Below, in pieces: positions 48,443 to 59,580 of a stretch of 64,000 nucleotides of DNA (position 1 is its first letter; each line of letters starts with the position of its first letter). The notes beneath the pieces were generated by a model that worked only from the letters and a program-made list of their open reading frames with translations, did no database searches and was not told the DNA's origin. The stretch covers positions 1,018,501 to 1,082,500 of the forward strand of contig NZ_CP062253.1 in NCBI RefSeq assembly GCF_014863585.1. Reading direction: 5' to 3'. The position numbers were made by a program, and so were the translations under genes. Source of the DNA: Pseudomonas gozinkensis (GTDB lineage: Bacteria; Pseudomonadota; Gammaproteobacteria; Pseudomonadales; Pseudomonadaceae).

Positions 48443-49936
48443 TTACATCAACCGCTTGCGTTCGCTCGAAGGCGCGATCCCAAGGGATTCGCGGTACTTG
48501 GCGACGGTGCGGCGAGCCACCTGAATGCCTTGTGCCTCCAGTAAACCAGCGATCTTGCTGTCACTCAACGGCTTTTTCTGATTTTCCGCGGCAACCAGTT
48601 TCTTGATGATCGCGCGGATCGCCGTGGACGAGCATTCACCGCCTTCGGAGGTGCTCACATGACTGGAGAAAAAGTATTTCAGTTCATATATGCCCCGCGG
48701 GGTATGCATGAATTTCTGCGTGGTCACCCGGGAAATCGTCGACTCGTGCATGCCAACCGCTTCGGCGATGTCATGCAGGACCAGCGGCTTCATGGCTTCG
48801 TCGCCGTACTCCAGAAAACCGCGCTGATGTTCGACGATCTGGGTGGCCACTTTCATCAGGGTTTCGTTGCGGCTCTGCAGGCTCTTGATGAACCAGCGGG
48901 CTTCCTGCAACTGATTGCGCATGAAGGTGTTGTCGGCGCTGGTGTCTGCGCGGCGCACGAAACCGGCGTATTGGGCGTTGACCCGCAGACGGGGCACCGA
49001 CTCCTGGTTCAGCTCAACCAACCAGCGTTCGTTGTCCTTGCGCACGATCACGTCAGGCACTACGTATTCGGCTTCGGTGGACTCGATCTGCGAGCCAGGT
49101 CGCGGGTTCAGGCTCTGTACCAGTTCGATGACCTGGCGCAGTTCGTCTTCCTTGAGCTTCATGCGCCGCATCAGCTGGCTGTAGTCACGGCTGCCGAGCA
49201 GGTCGATGTAATCGGTGACCAGGCGCTTGGCTTCGGTCAGCCAAGGGGTCTTGGCCGACAGCTGGCGCAATTGCAGCAACAGACATTCGCCCAGGTTGCG
49301 AGCACCAATGCCGGCCGGTTCGAACTGCTGAATGCGGTGCAGGACAGCTTCAATCTCGTCCAGCTCGATGTCGAGTTCCGGATCGAAGGCGTCGAGGATT
49401 TCTTCGAGGGTTTCGTCGAGGTAGCCCTGATTGTTGATGCAATCGATCAGGGTCACGGCGATCAGGCGATCGGTGTCGGACATCGGTGCCAGGTTCAACT
49501 GCCACAGCAGATGACTTTGCAGGCTCTCGCCGGCGGAGGTGCGGGTGGTGAAGTCCCACTCGTCATCGTCGCTGCTCGGCAGGCTGCTGGCGCTGGTCTG
49601 GTAGACATCTTCCCAGGCGGTGTCGACGGGCAGTTCGTTGGGGATTCGTTCGTTCCATTCGCCGTCTTCGAGATTATCGACGGTCGGCGCGGTTTCCTGG
49701 TAGGAGGGTTCCTGAATCTCGGTGTTGGGCTTCTGTTCGGCGTTGTCGGCCATGGGATCGGAGTTGTCGAAGTCGTCGCCGTCTTCCTGGCGTTCGAGCA
49801 TCGGATTGGATTCCAGAGCCTCCTGGATTTCCTGTTGCAGATCCAGGGTCGACAATTGGAGCAGGCGGATGGCCTGTTGCAGCTGCGGTGTCATCGTCAG
49901 CTGCTGGCCCATTCTCAAGACTAGCGATGGTTTCAT
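48443..49936 (-). CDS. rpoN: RNA polymerase sigma-54 factor
   Basis: Alternative sigma factor of 497 residues for -24/-12 promoters. Region I is the Gln/Leu-rich start ([20 protein letters not shown]), an acidic region II follows, and the C-terminal RpoN box [13 protein letters not shown] recognises the -24 element. It controls nitrogen use, motility and much else. The gene begins after a 459-base non-coding region containing an 88-bp tandem repeat. Confidence 0.99.
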   Translation of the reverse strand: MKPSLVLRMGQQLTMTPQLQQAIRLLQLSTLDLQQEIQEALESNPMLERQEDGDDFDNSDPMADNAEQKPNTEIQEPSYQETAPTVDNLEDGEWNERIPNELPVDTAWEDVYQTSASSLPSSDDDEWDFTTRTSAGESLQSHLLWQLNLAPMSDTDRLIAVTLIDCINNQGYLDETLEEILDAFDPELDIELDEIEAVLHRIQQFEPAGIGARNLGECLLLQLRQLSAKTPWLTEAKRLVTDYIDLLGSRDYSQLMRRMKLKEDELRQVIELVQSLNPRPGSQIESTEAEYVVPDVIVRKDNERWLVELNQESVPRLRVNAQYAGFVRRADTSADNTFMRNQLQEARWFIKSLQSRNETLMKVATQIVEHQRGFLEYGDEAMKPLVLHDIAEAVGMHESTISRVTTQKFMHTPRGIYELKYFFSSHVSTSEGGECSSTAIRAIIKKLVAAENQKKPLSDSKIAGLLEAQGIQVARRTVAKYRESLGIAPSSERKRLM

Positions 49937-50395
49937 GGCAGGGGCTTAACACCTTATTCGCCGGCGCTATGCGCCATCCACTACAGGGCGCCGGAGCGCC
50001 AAACTTAAGCAAATTATATGCCCGAAACCGAAGTGTTTGCCTAGAGCGCTGTAACAATAAAAAGCGATAAAACTTTGTTGACGCGGCGATCCGGGCAGTG
50101 GTGAAAACCTTTGGAGCGTCGTGTTTGCCTAGAGCGCTGTAACAATAAAAAGCGATAAAACTTTGTTGACGCGGCGATCCGGGCAGTGGTGAAAATCTTT
50201 GGAGCGTCGTGTTTGCCTAGAGCGCTGTAACAATAAAAAGCGATAAAACTTTGTTGACGCGGCGATCCGGGCAGTGGTGAAAATCTTTGGAGCGTCGTGT
50301 TTGCCTGGAGCGCTGTAACAGTAAAAAGCGATAAAACCTTGTTGACCCATCCCGCTGGGTGGCGCCCGATCGAGCCGATCGGGCATCTGCGTGGC
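49937..50395. other. Long non-coding gap between lptB and rpoN
   Basis: No gene was found in these 459 bases. They contain the 88-bp tandem repeat and, next to the lptB stop, two hairpins: GCCCGATCG/CGATCGGGC (50364-50384) and CCCA/TGGG (50346-50359). The rpoN promoter must lie here or read through from lptB, but no clear -10/-35 pair stands out. Confidence 0.7.
50033..50350. repeat. 88-bp tandem repeat, about 3.6 copies
   Basis: Units begin at 50033, 50121, 50209 and 50297 with GTGTTTGCCT and are exactly 88 bases long. The first three are nearly identical (one C/T change at the AAAACC/AAAATC position); the fourth has several changes and loses similarity at about 50347. Each unit holds GAGCGCTGTAACAATAAAAAG and TTGTTGACGCGGCGATCC. 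The unit is contiguous with no unique spacers, and 88 is not a multiple of three. Confidence 0.95.
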
Positions 50396-51121
50396 TTACA
50401 GGCGGAACTCGTGACCCAGATAAACTTCCTTCACCAGATCGTTGGCGAGGATGGTCGCGGAGTCGCCTTCGGCAATCAATTGGCCGTCGTTGACGATGTA
50501 GGCGGTTTCGCAGATATCCAGCGTCTCGCGGACGTTGTGGTCGGTGATCAGTACACCGATGCCCTTGGCCTTGAGGTGGTGGATGATCTGCTTGATGTCG
50601 CCGACCGAGATCGGGTCGACACCGGCGAACGGTTCGTCGAGCAGGATGAATTTCGGTGCGGTGGCCAGAGCGCGGGCAATTTCCACGCGGCGGCGCTCAC
50701 CACCGGACAGGCTCATGCCGAGGTTGTCGCGGATGTGGCTGATGTGGAACTCCTGCAGCAGGCTTTCCAGCTCCTTGCGACGGCCGGCCTTGTCGAGCTC
50801 CTGACGGGTCTCGAGGATAGCCATGATGTTGTCGGCCACCGACAGTTTGCGGAAGATCGACGCTTCTTGCGGCAGATAGCCGATACCGGCCTTTGCACGA
50901 CCGTGCATCGGCTGGTGACTGACGTCCAGGTCGTCGATCAGTACGCGACCCTGATCGGCCTGAACCAGGCCGACGATCATGTAGAAGCACGTGGTCTTGC
51001 CGGCGCCGTTCGGGCCGAGCAGGCCGACGATCTGGCCGCTGTCGATCGACAGGCTGACGTCACGCACAACCTGGCGGCTTTTATAGGCCTTGGCCAGGTG
51101 CTGAGCTTTCAGAGTTGCCAT
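50396..51121 (-). CDS. lptB: LPS export ABC transporter ATPase LptB
   Basis: Cytoplasmic ATPase of 241 residues that powers the LptBFGC complex to extract LPS from the inner membrane. Walker [10 protein letters not shown], signature [13 protein letters not shown] and Walker [13 protein letters not shown] are present. Its start overlaps the lptA stop by one base. LptF and LptG are encoded elsewhere. Confidence 0.98.
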   Translation of the reverse strand: MATLKAQHLAKAYKSRQVVRDVSLSIDSGQIVGLLGPNGAGKTTCFYMIVGLVQADQGRVLIDDLDVSHQPMHGRAKAGIGYLPQEASIFRKLSVADNIMAILETRQELDKAGRRKELESLLQEFHISHIRDNLGMSLSGGERRRVEIARALATAPKFILLDEPFAGVDPISVGDIKQIIHHLKAKGIGVLITDHNVRETLDICETAYIVNDGQLIAEGDSATILANDLVKEVYLGHEFRL

Positions 51122-51666
51122 TACTGGGTTTTCTCGTCGGTTTTCTTCTTCGGCTGGATCACCATATCAATGCGCGGACGCGCTTCGGTGACCTTGCTGC
51201 CGGTGGCTCGACCGGCGCTGGCCAGTTTTTTCACCGTGTCATAGACGATCTTTTCGCCTTGAGTGGTGTTGTTGTCCTTGTCGACGACTTTTGCCTTGTC
51301 GATCAGTACAACGCGGTTTTGCTGTGCGTGGTACTGAATGGTCACGCCCCAGCCCTGTACGGGTTTGGCATCGCCGGCAGTCTGCAATTGCTCGAAGTAG
51401 GCCAGGTTGCCCACCGAGGTCACGACGTCGATGTCGCCGTTGGGCGCACGGGTCATGGTCACGGTATTGCCTTTGACGATCATCGAACCCTGGGTGATGA
51501 TCACGTCGCCCTTGTAGGTCGCGATGCCATTCTTGTCATCGAGCTGAGCGTCGTCGGCCTGGATGCGGATCGGTTGCTGACTATCGTTCGGCAGAGCCCA
51601 GGCGCTCACGCTTCCCAGTGCTGCGCCCAGACCGAGCAAAATAGGGAGGGTTTTAACGAGCCTCAT
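51121..51666 (-). CDS. lptA: LPS transport periplasmic protein LptA (LptH)
   Basis: Periplasmic bridge protein of 181 residues with an OstA-like jellyroll that carries LPS from LptC to LptD. A signal peptide ending SVSAWA is followed by [20 protein letters not shown] and [13 protein letters not shown]. It overlaps lptC by 14 bases. The Pseudomonas protein is also called LptH. Confidence 0.96.
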   Translation of the reverse strand: MRLVKTLPILLGLGAALGSVSAWALPNDSQQPIRIQADDAQLDDKNGIATYKGDVIITQGSMIVKGNTVTMTRAPNGDIDVVTSVGNLAYFEQLQTAGDAKPVQGWGVTIQYHAQQNRVVLIDKAKVVDKDNNTTQGEKIVYDTVKKLASAGRATGSKVTEARPRIDMVIQPKKKTDEKTQ

Positions 51667-52225
51667 ACTGTCCTCTTACGTTCGATAGCAGGTGTATCCT
51701 GCTTTCCTTCAAATACGCTTTCATTCCCACGCCGGTCGATACACCGCCAGCGCCGTCGATTCTAACGGGTTGCTGGGTCTGCGCATATTGCTGCTGTGGG
51801 AACACGGTCATGCGTGTGCTGGTAATCAGGGTGTCGCGGTTCTTTTCATCGGTGCGCTTGACCCGAACCGAATCGATCAGCTCGACTTCGGTGCCGCCAG
51901 AGTTCACTTCGCCGCGCTCGCTGGTCACGTGCCATGGGAAATCGGTGCCACGGAACATGTTCAGGTCGGGTTTGGTGACCAGTGTAATGTCGGTCGCCTT
52001 GACGTGCTCAGCCTTGTCGGACGTCATTTCGTACTGCACTTTGCCGTCTTCGAGGTACTGGATCGTGTGGGTATTGGTCGCATACCAGTCGATCGGGCTT
52101 TCCTCTGCCGAAACCGGCGGTTTGTCGAGGAAGCGTTCCGGACTGATGTTCCAGTAGCCGACCGCACCGAAAATCGCTGCGATGCAACCGAACAGCAGGA
52201 TGTTGCGAAACTTTTTGCTAAACAT
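51653..52225 (-). CDS. lptC: LPS export protein LptC
   Basis: Inner-membrane protein of 190 residues with one N-terminal helix (ILLFGCIAAIFGAVGYW) and a periplasmic jellyroll that accepts LPS from LptBFG. The ATG at 52225 has GTGAG about 7 bases before it; a GTG at 52237 overlapping the kdsC stop is an alternative that would add four residues. Confidence 0.94.
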   Translation of the reverse strand: MFSKKFRNILLFGCIAAIFGAVGYWNISPERFLDKPPVSAEESPIDWYATNTHTIQYLEDGKVQYEMTSDKAEHVKATDITLVTKPDLNMFRGTDFPWHVTSERGEVNSGGTEVELIDSVRVKRTDEKNRDTLITSTRMTVFPQQQYAQTQQPVRIDGAGGVSTGVGMKAYLKESRIHLLSNVRGQYEAR

Positions 52226-52233
52226 GGTTGGAC

Positions 52234-52758
52234 TCACAGGTACGCGTTGTTGGCGGCGTCGAGGCTGCCTTGGGCGCGCAGGATCAGTTCGCAGAATTCG
52301 CGGGCGGCACCTTCGCCGCCACGGGCCTGAGTGACACCGTGAGCGTGTTCGCGCACGAAGGGGGCGGCGTTGGCGACGGCCATGCCCAGCCCTACGCGGC
52401 GGATCACCGGCAAGTCAGGCAGGTCGTCACCGAGGTAAGCCACTTGTTCATAGCTTAGGCCCAGTTGCTCCAGAAGGCCGTCAAGAACCACCAGTTTGTC
52501 CTCGCGTCCCTGAAACAGGTGCGGGATGCCCAGGTTTTTTGCTCGACGCTCGACCACCGGGGTCTTGCGACCGCTGATGATGGCGGTCTGTACGCCGGCA
52601 TTCATCAGCATCTTGATGCCCTGGCCATCGAGCGTGTTGAAGGTCTTGAACTCGCTGCCGTCTTCAAGGAAGTACAGGCGTCCGTCGGTGAGGACACCGT
52701 CGACGTCGAAAACCGCCAGTTTGATGGCTTTGCCGCGTTGCAGCAGATCGGTGCTCAT
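52234..52758 (-). CDS. kdsC: 3-deoxy-D-manno-octulosonate 8-phosphate phosphatase
   Basis: HAD-family phosphatase of 174 residues that releases Kdo from Kdo-8-phosphate. Motif I is FDVDGVLTDG, with motif IV YLGDDLPDLPV. It is directly adjacent to kdsD and 8 bases from lptC, tying Kdo supply to LPS export. Confidence 0.97.
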   Translation of the reverse strand: MSTDLLQRGKAIKLAVFDVDGVLTDGRLYFLEDGSEFKTFNTLDGQGIKMLMNAGVQTAIISGRKTPVVERRAKNLGIPHLFQGREDKLVVLDGLLEQLGLSYEQVAYLGDDLPDLPVIRRVGLGMAVANAAPFVREHAHGVTQARGGEGAAREFCELILRAQGSLDAANNAYL

Positions 52759-53733
52759 TTACATCACTCCTGCGCGCAGCAGGTCGGAGAGGTTGAAGGC
52801 GCCGATCGGGCGATCCTCTTCGTCCACGACAACCAGCGCGTTGATTCGGTGGTCTTCCATGATTTTCAGGGCTTCGGCGGCGAGCATCTCGGCGCGGGCG
52901 GTCTTGCCGTGCACGGTCATCACCTGGTCGATGGTGGCGCTGTGAATATCAATGCTGCGATCCAGGGTGCGACGCAGGTCGCCGTCAGTGAAGATCCCGG
53001 CCAGTTTGCCGTCGGCTTCAAGAATGACGGTCATGCCCAGACCCTTGCGGGTCATTTCCATCAGTGCGTCCTTGAGCAGGGTGCCACGCTGTACCTGCGG
53101 CAGTTCCTGCCCGGCGTGCATGACGTTTTCCACTTTCAGCAGCAGGCGTCGGCCCAGTGCGCCGCCCGGGTGGGAAAAGGCGAAGTCTTCTGCGGTGAAA
53201 CCGCGTGCTTCCAGCAGCGCCACGGCCAGAGCGTCGCCCATGACCAGCGCAGCGGTGGTCGAGGAGGTCGGCGCCAGGTTCAGTGGGCAGGCTTCGTGCT
53301 CGACGTGAACGTTGAGATTGACCTCGGCGGCCTTGGCCAGTGGCGATTGCGGGTTGCCGGTCACGCTGATCAGCTGGATGCCCAGGCGCTTGATCAGTGG
53401 CAGCAGGGTGACGATTTCGTTGGTGGAGCCGGAGTTCGACAGGGCCAGGATGACGTCGTCACGGGTGATCATGCCCATGTCACCGTGGCTGGCCTCGGCC
53501 GGGTGCACGAAAAACGCCGGTGTGCCGGTGCTGGCCAGGGTCGCGGCGATTTTGTTGCCGATGTGCCCTGACTTGCCCATGCCGACCACGACGACACGGC
53601 CCTTGCTGGCCAGAATCATCTCGCAAGCGCGTACGAAATCGGCGTCGATATGGGGCAACAAGCCTTGTACGGCTTCCACTTCGAGGCGGATGGTGCGTTG
53701 TGCCGATTGAATCAGGTCGCTGGTTTGGCTCAT
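52759..53733 (-). CDS. kdsD: D-arabinose 5-phosphate isomerase
   Basis: Isomerase of 324 residues that makes arabinose-5-phosphate from ribulose-5-phosphate, the first Kdo step. The SIS domain (VVVVGMGKSGHIGNKIAATL, HGDMGMITRDD) is followed by two CBS domains (GKLAGIFTDGDLRRTL). The start at 53733 begins the conserved MSQTSDLIQSA; the ribosome site is weak. It heads the kdsD-kdsC-lptCAB operon and diverges from mlaF across 275 bases. Confidence 0.97.
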   Translation of the reverse strand: MSQTSDLIQSAQRTIRLEVEAVQGLLPHIDADFVRACEMILASKGRVVVVGMGKSGHIGNKIAATLASTGTPAFFVHPAEASHGDMGMITRDDVILALSNSGSTNEIVTLLPLIKRLGIQLISVTGNPQSPLAKAAEVNLNVHVEHEACPLNLAPTSSTTAALVMGDALAVALLEARGFTAEDFAFSHPGGALGRRLLLKVENVMHAGQELPQVQRGTLLKDALMEMTRKGLGMTVILEADGKLAGIFTDGDLRRTLDRSIDIHSATIDQVMTVHGKTARAEMLAAEALKIMEDHRINALVVVDEEDRPIGAFNLSDLLRAGVM

Positions 53734-54008
53734 GTCAGAAATCGTATAGCCCGATGAAAAGGCGGCGATTATAGCGGTTATGTTGAAAAGCCTCACGCAA
53801 GTTCGTCGTGCTTTGTCATTCCTGGTTACCAAAACTCTGCAAATAAGGCTTCAAGCCCTTCAACTCGCAGAATGCGGGCCCGTGCAGGCCTTGGGCGCTT
53901 GCCCTTTGCAGTGATATAGTTCGCCGCCAGTTCGGCCTGCCCGGGATGTAGGGGCTTTCCCAAGAAAGCCAGGCGTCCGAGTGAGAGGCTGCATCGCAAG
54001 GAGTTTAG

Positions 54009-54821
54009 ATGAGTGCCGATAACGCCTACGCGGTCGAGCTGAAGGGAGTCTCCTTCAAGCGCGGTGCGCGGAGCATTTTCAATAACGTCGATATCCGCAT
54101 CCCGCGCGGCAAGGTCACCGGCATCATGGGGCCTTCCGGGTGTGGCAAGACCACGCTGTTGCGCCTGATGGGCGCCCAGTTGCGGCCATCCAAAGGCGAG
54201 GTCTGGGTCAACGGCCAGAACCTGCCGAAGCTGTCGCGCAGCGATCTGTTCGATGCGCGCAAGCACATGGGCGTGCTGTTTCAGAGCGGTGCGCTGTTCA
54301 CCGATCTCGACGTGTTCGAGAACGTCGCCTTCCCGCTGCGTGTTCATACCGACCTGCCGGACGAGATGATCCGCGACATCGTGCTGCTCAAATTGCAGGC
54401 AGTGGGTCTGCGCGGTGCCATCGAATTGATGCCCGACGAGCTGTCCGGCGGCATGAAACGCCGTGTCGCGCTCGCCCGGGCCATTGCCCTCGATCCGCAG
54501 ATCCTCATGTACGACGAACCGTTCGTCGGCCAGGATCCGATCGCCATGGGCGTGCTGGTTCGCCTGATCCGCCTGCTCAACGATGCCCTGGGGATCACCA
54601 GCATCGTGGTGTCCCACGACCTCGCCGAAACCGCGAGCATCGCTGACTACATCTATGTGGTCGGTGATGGCCAGGTATTGGGGCAGGGCACGCCGGACGA
54701 ACTGATGAGCTCGGATGATCCGCGTATTCGTCAATTCATGACCGGTGAACCCGATGGCCCGGTGCCGTATCACTTTCCAGCGCCGGATTACCGCGCAGAT
54801 CTTCTGGGGAAGCGCCGCTGA
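54009..54821 (+). CDS. mlaF: Phospholipid ABC transporter ATPase MlaF
   Basis: ATPase of 270 residues of the MlaFEDB complex, which moves phospholipids between membranes to keep outer-membrane asymmetry. Walker [10 protein letters not shown], signature [14 protein letters not shown] and Walker [13 protein letters not shown] are visible. AAGGAG precedes the ATG, and its stop overlaps the mlaE start. Confidence 0.97.
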   Translation: MSADNAYAVELKGVSFKRGARSIFNNVDIRIPRGKVTGIMGPSGCGKTTLLRLMGAQLRPSKGEVWVNGQNLPKLSRSDLFDARKHMGVLFQSGALFTDLDVFENVAFPLRVHTDLPDEMIRDIVLLKLQAVGLRGAIELMPDELSGGMKRRVALARAIALDPQILMYDEPFVGQDPIAMGVLVRLIRLLNDALGITSIVVSHDLAETASIADYIYVVGDGQVLGQGTPDELMSSDDPRIRQFMTGEPDGPVPYHFPAPDYRADLLGKRR

Positions 54822-55618
54822 TGCGCAGAATTACTTTAATGGAGCGTGTGCGCCGTTTCGGCCTGGCCGGGATCGACAGCGTTGCGGTGTTCGGGCGTTC
54901 GACACTGTTCCTGTTTCATGCCTTGCTCGGGCGTGGCGGCATCGGCGGCGGTTTTGGTCTGCTGGTCAAGCAGTTGCATTCCGTCGGCGTGATGTCGCTG
55001 GTGATCATCGTGGTGTCCGGGATCTTCATCGGCATGGTGCTGGCGCTGCAGGGCTTCAACATCCTCTCGAGCTACGGCTCGGAACAGGCTGTCGGGCAGA
55101 TGGTGGCGCTGACCCTGTTGCGTGAACTGGGGCCAGTCGTGACCGCGCTGTTGTTTGCCGGGCGTGCCGGTTCGGCGCTGACGGCGGAAATCGGCAACAT
55201 GAAATCCACCGAACAGCTGTCCAGTCTGGAAATGATCGGGGTCGACCCGCTCAAGTACATCATCGCTCCGCGTCTGTGGGCCGGTTTCATTTCCCTGCCG
55301 GTCCTGGCGATGATCTTCAGCGTGGTCGGCATTTGGGGCGGCTCGTGGGTCGCTGTCGACTGGCTGGGTGTCTACGAAGGTTCCTACTGGTCGAACATGC
55401 AGAACAGCGTGAGCTTCGGTGACGATGTGCTCAACGGCATCATCAAAAGTGCAGTATTCGCTTTTGTCGTCACCTGGATCGCCGTATTTCAAGGCTATGA
55501 CTGCGAACCCACTTCCGAGGGGATCAGCCGTGCCACCACCAAGACCGTGGTTTACGCCTCGCTGGCAGTCCTCGGCCTGGACTTTATTCTGACCGCTTTG
55601 ATGTTTGGAGATTTCTGA
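54821..55618 (+). CDS. mlaE: Phospholipid ABC transporter permease MlaE
   Basis: Inner-membrane permease of 265 residues with about five helices ([20 protein letters not shown] and others) and the MlaE-family segment [22 protein letters not shown] that contacts MlaF. It overlaps mlaF and mlaD by one base each (TGATG), so the genes are coupled. Confidence 0.97.
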   Translation: MRRITLMERVRRFGLAGIDSVAVFGRSTLFLFHALLGRGGIGGGFGLLVKQLHSVGVMSLVIIVVSGIFIGMVLALQGFNILSSYGSEQAVGQMVALTLLRELGPVVTALLFAGRAGSALTAEIGNMKSTEQLSSLEMIGVDPLKYIIAPRLWAGFISLPVLAMIFSVVGIWGGSWVAVDWLGVYEGSYWSNMQNSVSFGDDVLNGIIKSAVFAFVVTWIAVFQGYDCEPTSEGISRATTKTVVYASLAVLGLDFILTALMFGDF

Positions 55619-56085
55619 TGCAAAACCGCACCCTGGAAATCGGTGTCGGCCTGTTCCTGCTGGCAGGGATCCTGGCTTTGTTGCTGCTGGCCCTGCGGGT
55701 CAGTGGCCTGTCTCCGACTTCGACCACCGATACCTACAAGCTTTACGCGTATTTCGACAATATCGCCGGTTTGACGGTCAGAGCCAAAGTGACCATGGCG
55801 GGTGTGACCATCGGCAAGGTCACCGCGATCGACCTGGATCGCGACAGCTTCACCGGTCGGGTGACCCTGCAAGTGGATAAAAGCGTCGACAATCTGCCGA
55901 CCGACTCCACAGCATCTATCCTGACAGCGGGTCTGCTGGGCGAGAAGTACATCGGTATCAGCGTGGGCGGGGAAGACACCCGGCTCAAGGATGGTGGAAC
56001 CATCCACGACACCCAGTCGTCTCTGGTACTGGAAGACCTGATCGGTAAATTCCTGCTCAATACCGTTAGCAAAGACGCCAAATGA
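55618..56085 (+). CDS. mlaD: MCE-domain phospholipid-binding protein MlaD
   Basis: Membrane-anchored periplasmic protein of 155 residues; six copies form a ring that passes lipids to MlaC. One N-terminal helix (GVGLFLLAGILALLLLALRV) is followed by the MCE domain (YFDNIAGLTVRAKVTMAGV) and the conserved LLGEKYIGI. Confidence 0.97.
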   Translation: MQNRTLEIGVGLFLLAGILALLLLALRVSGLSPTSTTDTYKLYAYFDNIAGLTVRAKVTMAGVTIGKVTAIDLDRDSFTGRVTLQVDKSVDNLPTDSTASILTAGLLGEKYIGISVGGEDTRLKDGGTIHDTQSSLVLEDLIGKFLLNTVSKDAK

Positions 56086-56096
56086 GGAGCTTTTGA

Positions 56097-56747
56097 ATGA
56101 TCTCTACCTTGCGACGTGGCCTGTTGGTGTTGCTTGCAGCGCTGCCGCTGGTGGCCAATGCCGTGGCGGCGCCTTCGGCGCATGACCTGGTTCAGGACAC
56201 CACCAACCGGATGCTGGCTGATCTGGCCGCCAACAAAGAGAAGTACAAGCAGGATCCGGCTGACTTCTACACCGCGTTGAACACCATCGTCGGGCCGGTC
56301 GTGGATGCCGAAGGCATTTCCAAGAGCATCATGACGGTCAAGTATTCGCGCAAGGCAACTCCGGCGCAGATGAAGACCTTCGAGGAAAACTTCAAGCGCG
56401 GTCTGTTCCAGTTCTATGGCAACGCGTTGCTCGAGTACAACAACCAGGGCATCACCGTCGATGCGCCCAAGGACGAGTCGGGCGACCGTACCAGCGTCGG
56501 CATGACCGTCAAAGGCAACAACGGCGCGATCTATCCGGTTTCGTACACCCTGGAGAAGATCAACGGCGAGTGGAAACTGCGCAACGTGATCATCAACGGC
56601 ATCAACATCGGCAAGCTGTTCCGTGACCAGTTCGCCGACGCCATGCAGCGCAATGGCAACGACCTGGACAAGACCATCAACGGCTGGGCCGGGGAAGTCG
56701 CCAAGGCCAAGCAGTCGGCCGAGCAGAACGAGAAGCCTGCCCAATGA
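56097..56747 (+). CDS. mlaC: Periplasmic phospholipid carrier MlaC
   Basis: Soluble lipid shuttle of 216 residues between the outer-membrane MlaA complex and MlaFEDB. A signal peptide ending NAVAA precedes the Tol-Tol family fold (VKYSRKATPAQMKTFEENFK, LRNVIINGINIGKLFRDQF). GAGG lies before the ATG, and the stop overlaps mlaB by 4 bases. Confidence 0.96.
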   Translation: MISTLRRGLLVLLAALPLVANAVAAPSAHDLVQDTTNRMLADLAANKEKYKQDPADFYTALNTIVGPVVDAEGISKSIMTVKYSRKATPAQMKTFEENFKRGLFQFYGNALLEYNNQGITVDAPKDESGDRTSVGMTVKGNNGAIYPVSYTLEKINGEWKLRNVIINGINIGKLFRDQFADAMQRNGNDLDKTINGWAGEVAKAKQSAEQNEKPAQ

Positions 56748-57049
56748 CCGAGTCGGCCATTCGTCTGGACGAAGCCAGTGAACTGCAGCTCAGCGGCGTG
56801 CTGGATTACCGCACTGCCCCGGACCTGCGCGAGCAGGGCCGGGCGCTGATCAAGTCGTGCAATGCCCCGGCATTGGTGATCGACTGTTCGGCGGTGGAGA
56901 AGTCCAGCAGCGTCGGTCTGTCGCTGCTGCTGTGCTTCATTCGCGATGCAAAGGCCGCCGGAAAGGCTGTCAGCATTCGCGGGATGCCCGAAGACATGCG
57001 CGAAATTGCTCAGGTCAGCGAACTGACCGAGCTGTTGGCGCAACCCTGA
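56744..57049 (+). CDS. mlaB: STAS-domain protein MlaB
   Basis: Cytoplasmic STAS protein of 101 residues that binds MlaF and stabilises the ATPase. The conserved VIDCSAVEKSSSVGLSLLL includes the Ser/Thr site important in this family. It is the last gene of mlaFEDCB, followed by a terminator. Confidence 0.95.
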   Translation: MTESAIRLDEASELQLSGVLDYRTAPDLREQGRALIKSCNAPALVIDCSAVEKSSSVGLSLLLCFIRDAKAAGKAVSIRGMPEDMREIAQVSELTELLAQP

Positions 57050-57065
57050 ACCCGCATCAATAGAG

Positions 57066-57118
57066 AAGCCCCCCGTCAGAGTCCTGCGCAGCGGGGTTCG
57101 CAGGCGCGGGGCTTTTTT
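57066..57118 (+). terminator. Intrinsic terminator after mlaFEDCB
   Basis: AAGCCCC (57066-57072) pairs with GGGGCTT (57108-57114), with the inner stem CCTGCG/CGCAGG, and six T residues complete the signal. It separates the mla operon from ibaG-murA. Confidence 0.9.
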
Positions 57119-57164
57119 GTATGATGTCCGACCCGTGCGCACAGGGCGCCGATTGAGGTTGAGC

Positions 57165-57404
57165 ATGCAGGCCGTAGAAGTGAAGAGCTTCCTTGAAGGA
57201 AAGCTGCCCGGAACCCGGGTGGAAGTTGAAGGCGAAGGCTGCAACTTTCAGCTGAACGTGATTAGCGATGAACTGGCGGCGTTGAGCCCGGTCAAGCGTC
57301 AGCAAAGCATCTATGCCCATTTGAACCCATGGATCGCCGATGGCAGCATCCACGCGGTCACTATGAAATTTTTCAGCAGCGCGGCCTGGGCCGAGCGCAC
57401 CTGA
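57165..57404 (+). CDS. ibaG: BolA-family protein IbaG (YrbA)
   Basis: A 79-residue BolA-like protein; members work with monothiol glutaredoxins in iron-sulfur trafficking and acid response. The fold shows MQAVEVKSFLEGKLPGTRVE and a C-terminal IHAVTMKFFS. GAGG precedes the ATG at 57165; an upstream in-frame start lies in the terminator region. It is next to murA, as in many gammaproteobacteria. Confidence 0.94.
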   Translation: MQAVEVKSFLEGKLPGTRVEVEGEGCNFQLNVISDELAALSPVKRQQSIYAHLNPWIADGSIHAVTMKFFSSAAWAERT

Positions 57405-57411
57405 GCCCTAG

Positions 57412-58692
<1,281 letters not shown>

Positions 58693-58762
58693 TCGCTGCA
58701 TCTGGACACAGGGAAGTGTCCGTTGAATTCGTTTTGATCGGGGGGGGCAACGCCCTCGAAGT

Positions 58763-58790
58763 ATGTCCGGCGCCGATTGCGACCGGACAT
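58763..58790 (+). other. Hairpin upstream of hisG
   Basis: ATGTCCGG (58763-58770) and CCGGACAT (58783-58790) form a perfect 8-bp stem with a 12-base loop in the 127-base gap between murA and hisG. No T-run follows. It lies 30 bases before the hisG start and could affect its translation. Confidence 0.5.
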
Positions 58791-58819
58791 GAGTACCTTG
58801 ATAAGGACTGACGTTTCCC

Positions 58820-59455
58820 ATGTTGACCATCGCACTGTCCAAGGGCCGCATCCTTGACGACACCCTGCCGCTTCTCGCCGAAGCGGGCATCGTGCCGACC
58901 GAGAATCCGGACAAGAGCCGCAAGCTGATCATCCCCACGACCCAGGAAGACGTTCGCCTGTTGATCGTGCGGGCCACCGACGTGCCGACCTATGTCGAGC
59001 ATGGTGCGGCCGACCTCGGCGTTGCCGGTAAAGACGTGCTGATGGAATACACAGGGCAAGGCCTGTACGAGCCGCTGGATCTGCAGATTGCCCAGTGCAA
59101 GCTGATGACCGCCGGCAAGGTCGGTGCTGTCGAGCCCAAGGGCCGTCTGCGCGTCGCCACTAAATTCGTCAACGTCGCCAAGCGTTACTACGCCGAACAG
59201 GGCCGTCAGGTCGACATCATCAAACTGTACGGCTCGATGGAACTGGCACCGCTGATCGGTCTGGCCGACAAGATCATCGACGTGGTCGACACCGGCAATA
59301 CCCTGCGAGCCAACGGCCTGGAACCCCAGGAGCTGATCGCCACGATCAGCTCGCGTCTGGTGGTCAATAAAGCTTCGATGAAAATGCAACACGCCCGAAT
59401 CCAGGCGTTGATCGACACCCTGCGCAAGGCAGTGGAGTCTCGACACCGCGGCTGA
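58820..59455 (+). CDS. hisG: ATP phosphoribosyltransferase catalytic subunit, short form
   Basis: First enzyme of histidine synthesis, 211 residues, joining ATP and [23 protein letters not shown] and the PRPP loop [13 protein letters not shown] are present, and the C-terminal regulatory domain of the long form is missing. Short HisG needs the paralogue HisZ, which is not in this window. Confidence 0.98.
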   Translation: MLTIALSKGRILDDTLPLLAEAGIVPTENPDKSRKLIIPTTQEDVRLLIVRATDVPTYVEHGAADLGVAGKDVLMEYTGQGLYEPLDLQIAQCKLMTAGKVGAVEPKGRLRVATKFVNVAKRYYAEQGRQVDIIKLYGSMELAPLIGLADKIIDVVDTGNTLRANGLEPQELIATISSRLVVNKASMKMQHARIQALIDTLRKAVESRHRG

Positions 59456-59462
59456 TGTACCT

Positions 59463-59481
59463 GCGCGACGTTAAGTCGCGC
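59463..59481 (+). other. Hairpin just after hisG
   Basis: GCGCGAC (59463-59469) and GTCGCGC (59475-59481) form a perfect 7-bp stem with a GTTAA loop, beginning 8 bases after the hisG stop. It precedes the terminator-like hairpin at 59508. Confidence 0.6.
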
Positions 59482-59507
59482 CCGTCTATCCGCCTCATAG
59501 CCAGAAT

Positions 59508-59557
59508 CTCAGGTGCCCAAGCGGAAACGACTGCTAAGTTAGGGCGCCTGAGTTTTT
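59508..59557 (+). terminator. Terminator-like hairpin between hisG and hisD
   Basis: CTCAGGTGCCC (59508-59518) pairs with GGGCGCCTGAG (59542-59552) as an 11-bp stem with one U-G pair and a 23-base loop, followed by TTTTTG. The hisD ribosome site GAGG begins 12 bases later. It looks like an intrinsic terminator or attenuator within the his cluster. Confidence 0.7.
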
Positions 59558-59580
59558 GCCATTCCTATGAGGCTCTCGCT

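Noticed and set aside
50033..50350. CRISPR array
   Set aside because: The 88-base units are contiguous and identical throughout, with no short repeats alternating with unique spacers and no cas genes.
53734..54008. A small RNA or gene in the kdsD-mlaF gap
   Set aside because: No frame with a ribosome site, strong hairpin or terminator was found; the gap is adequately explained by two divergent promoters.
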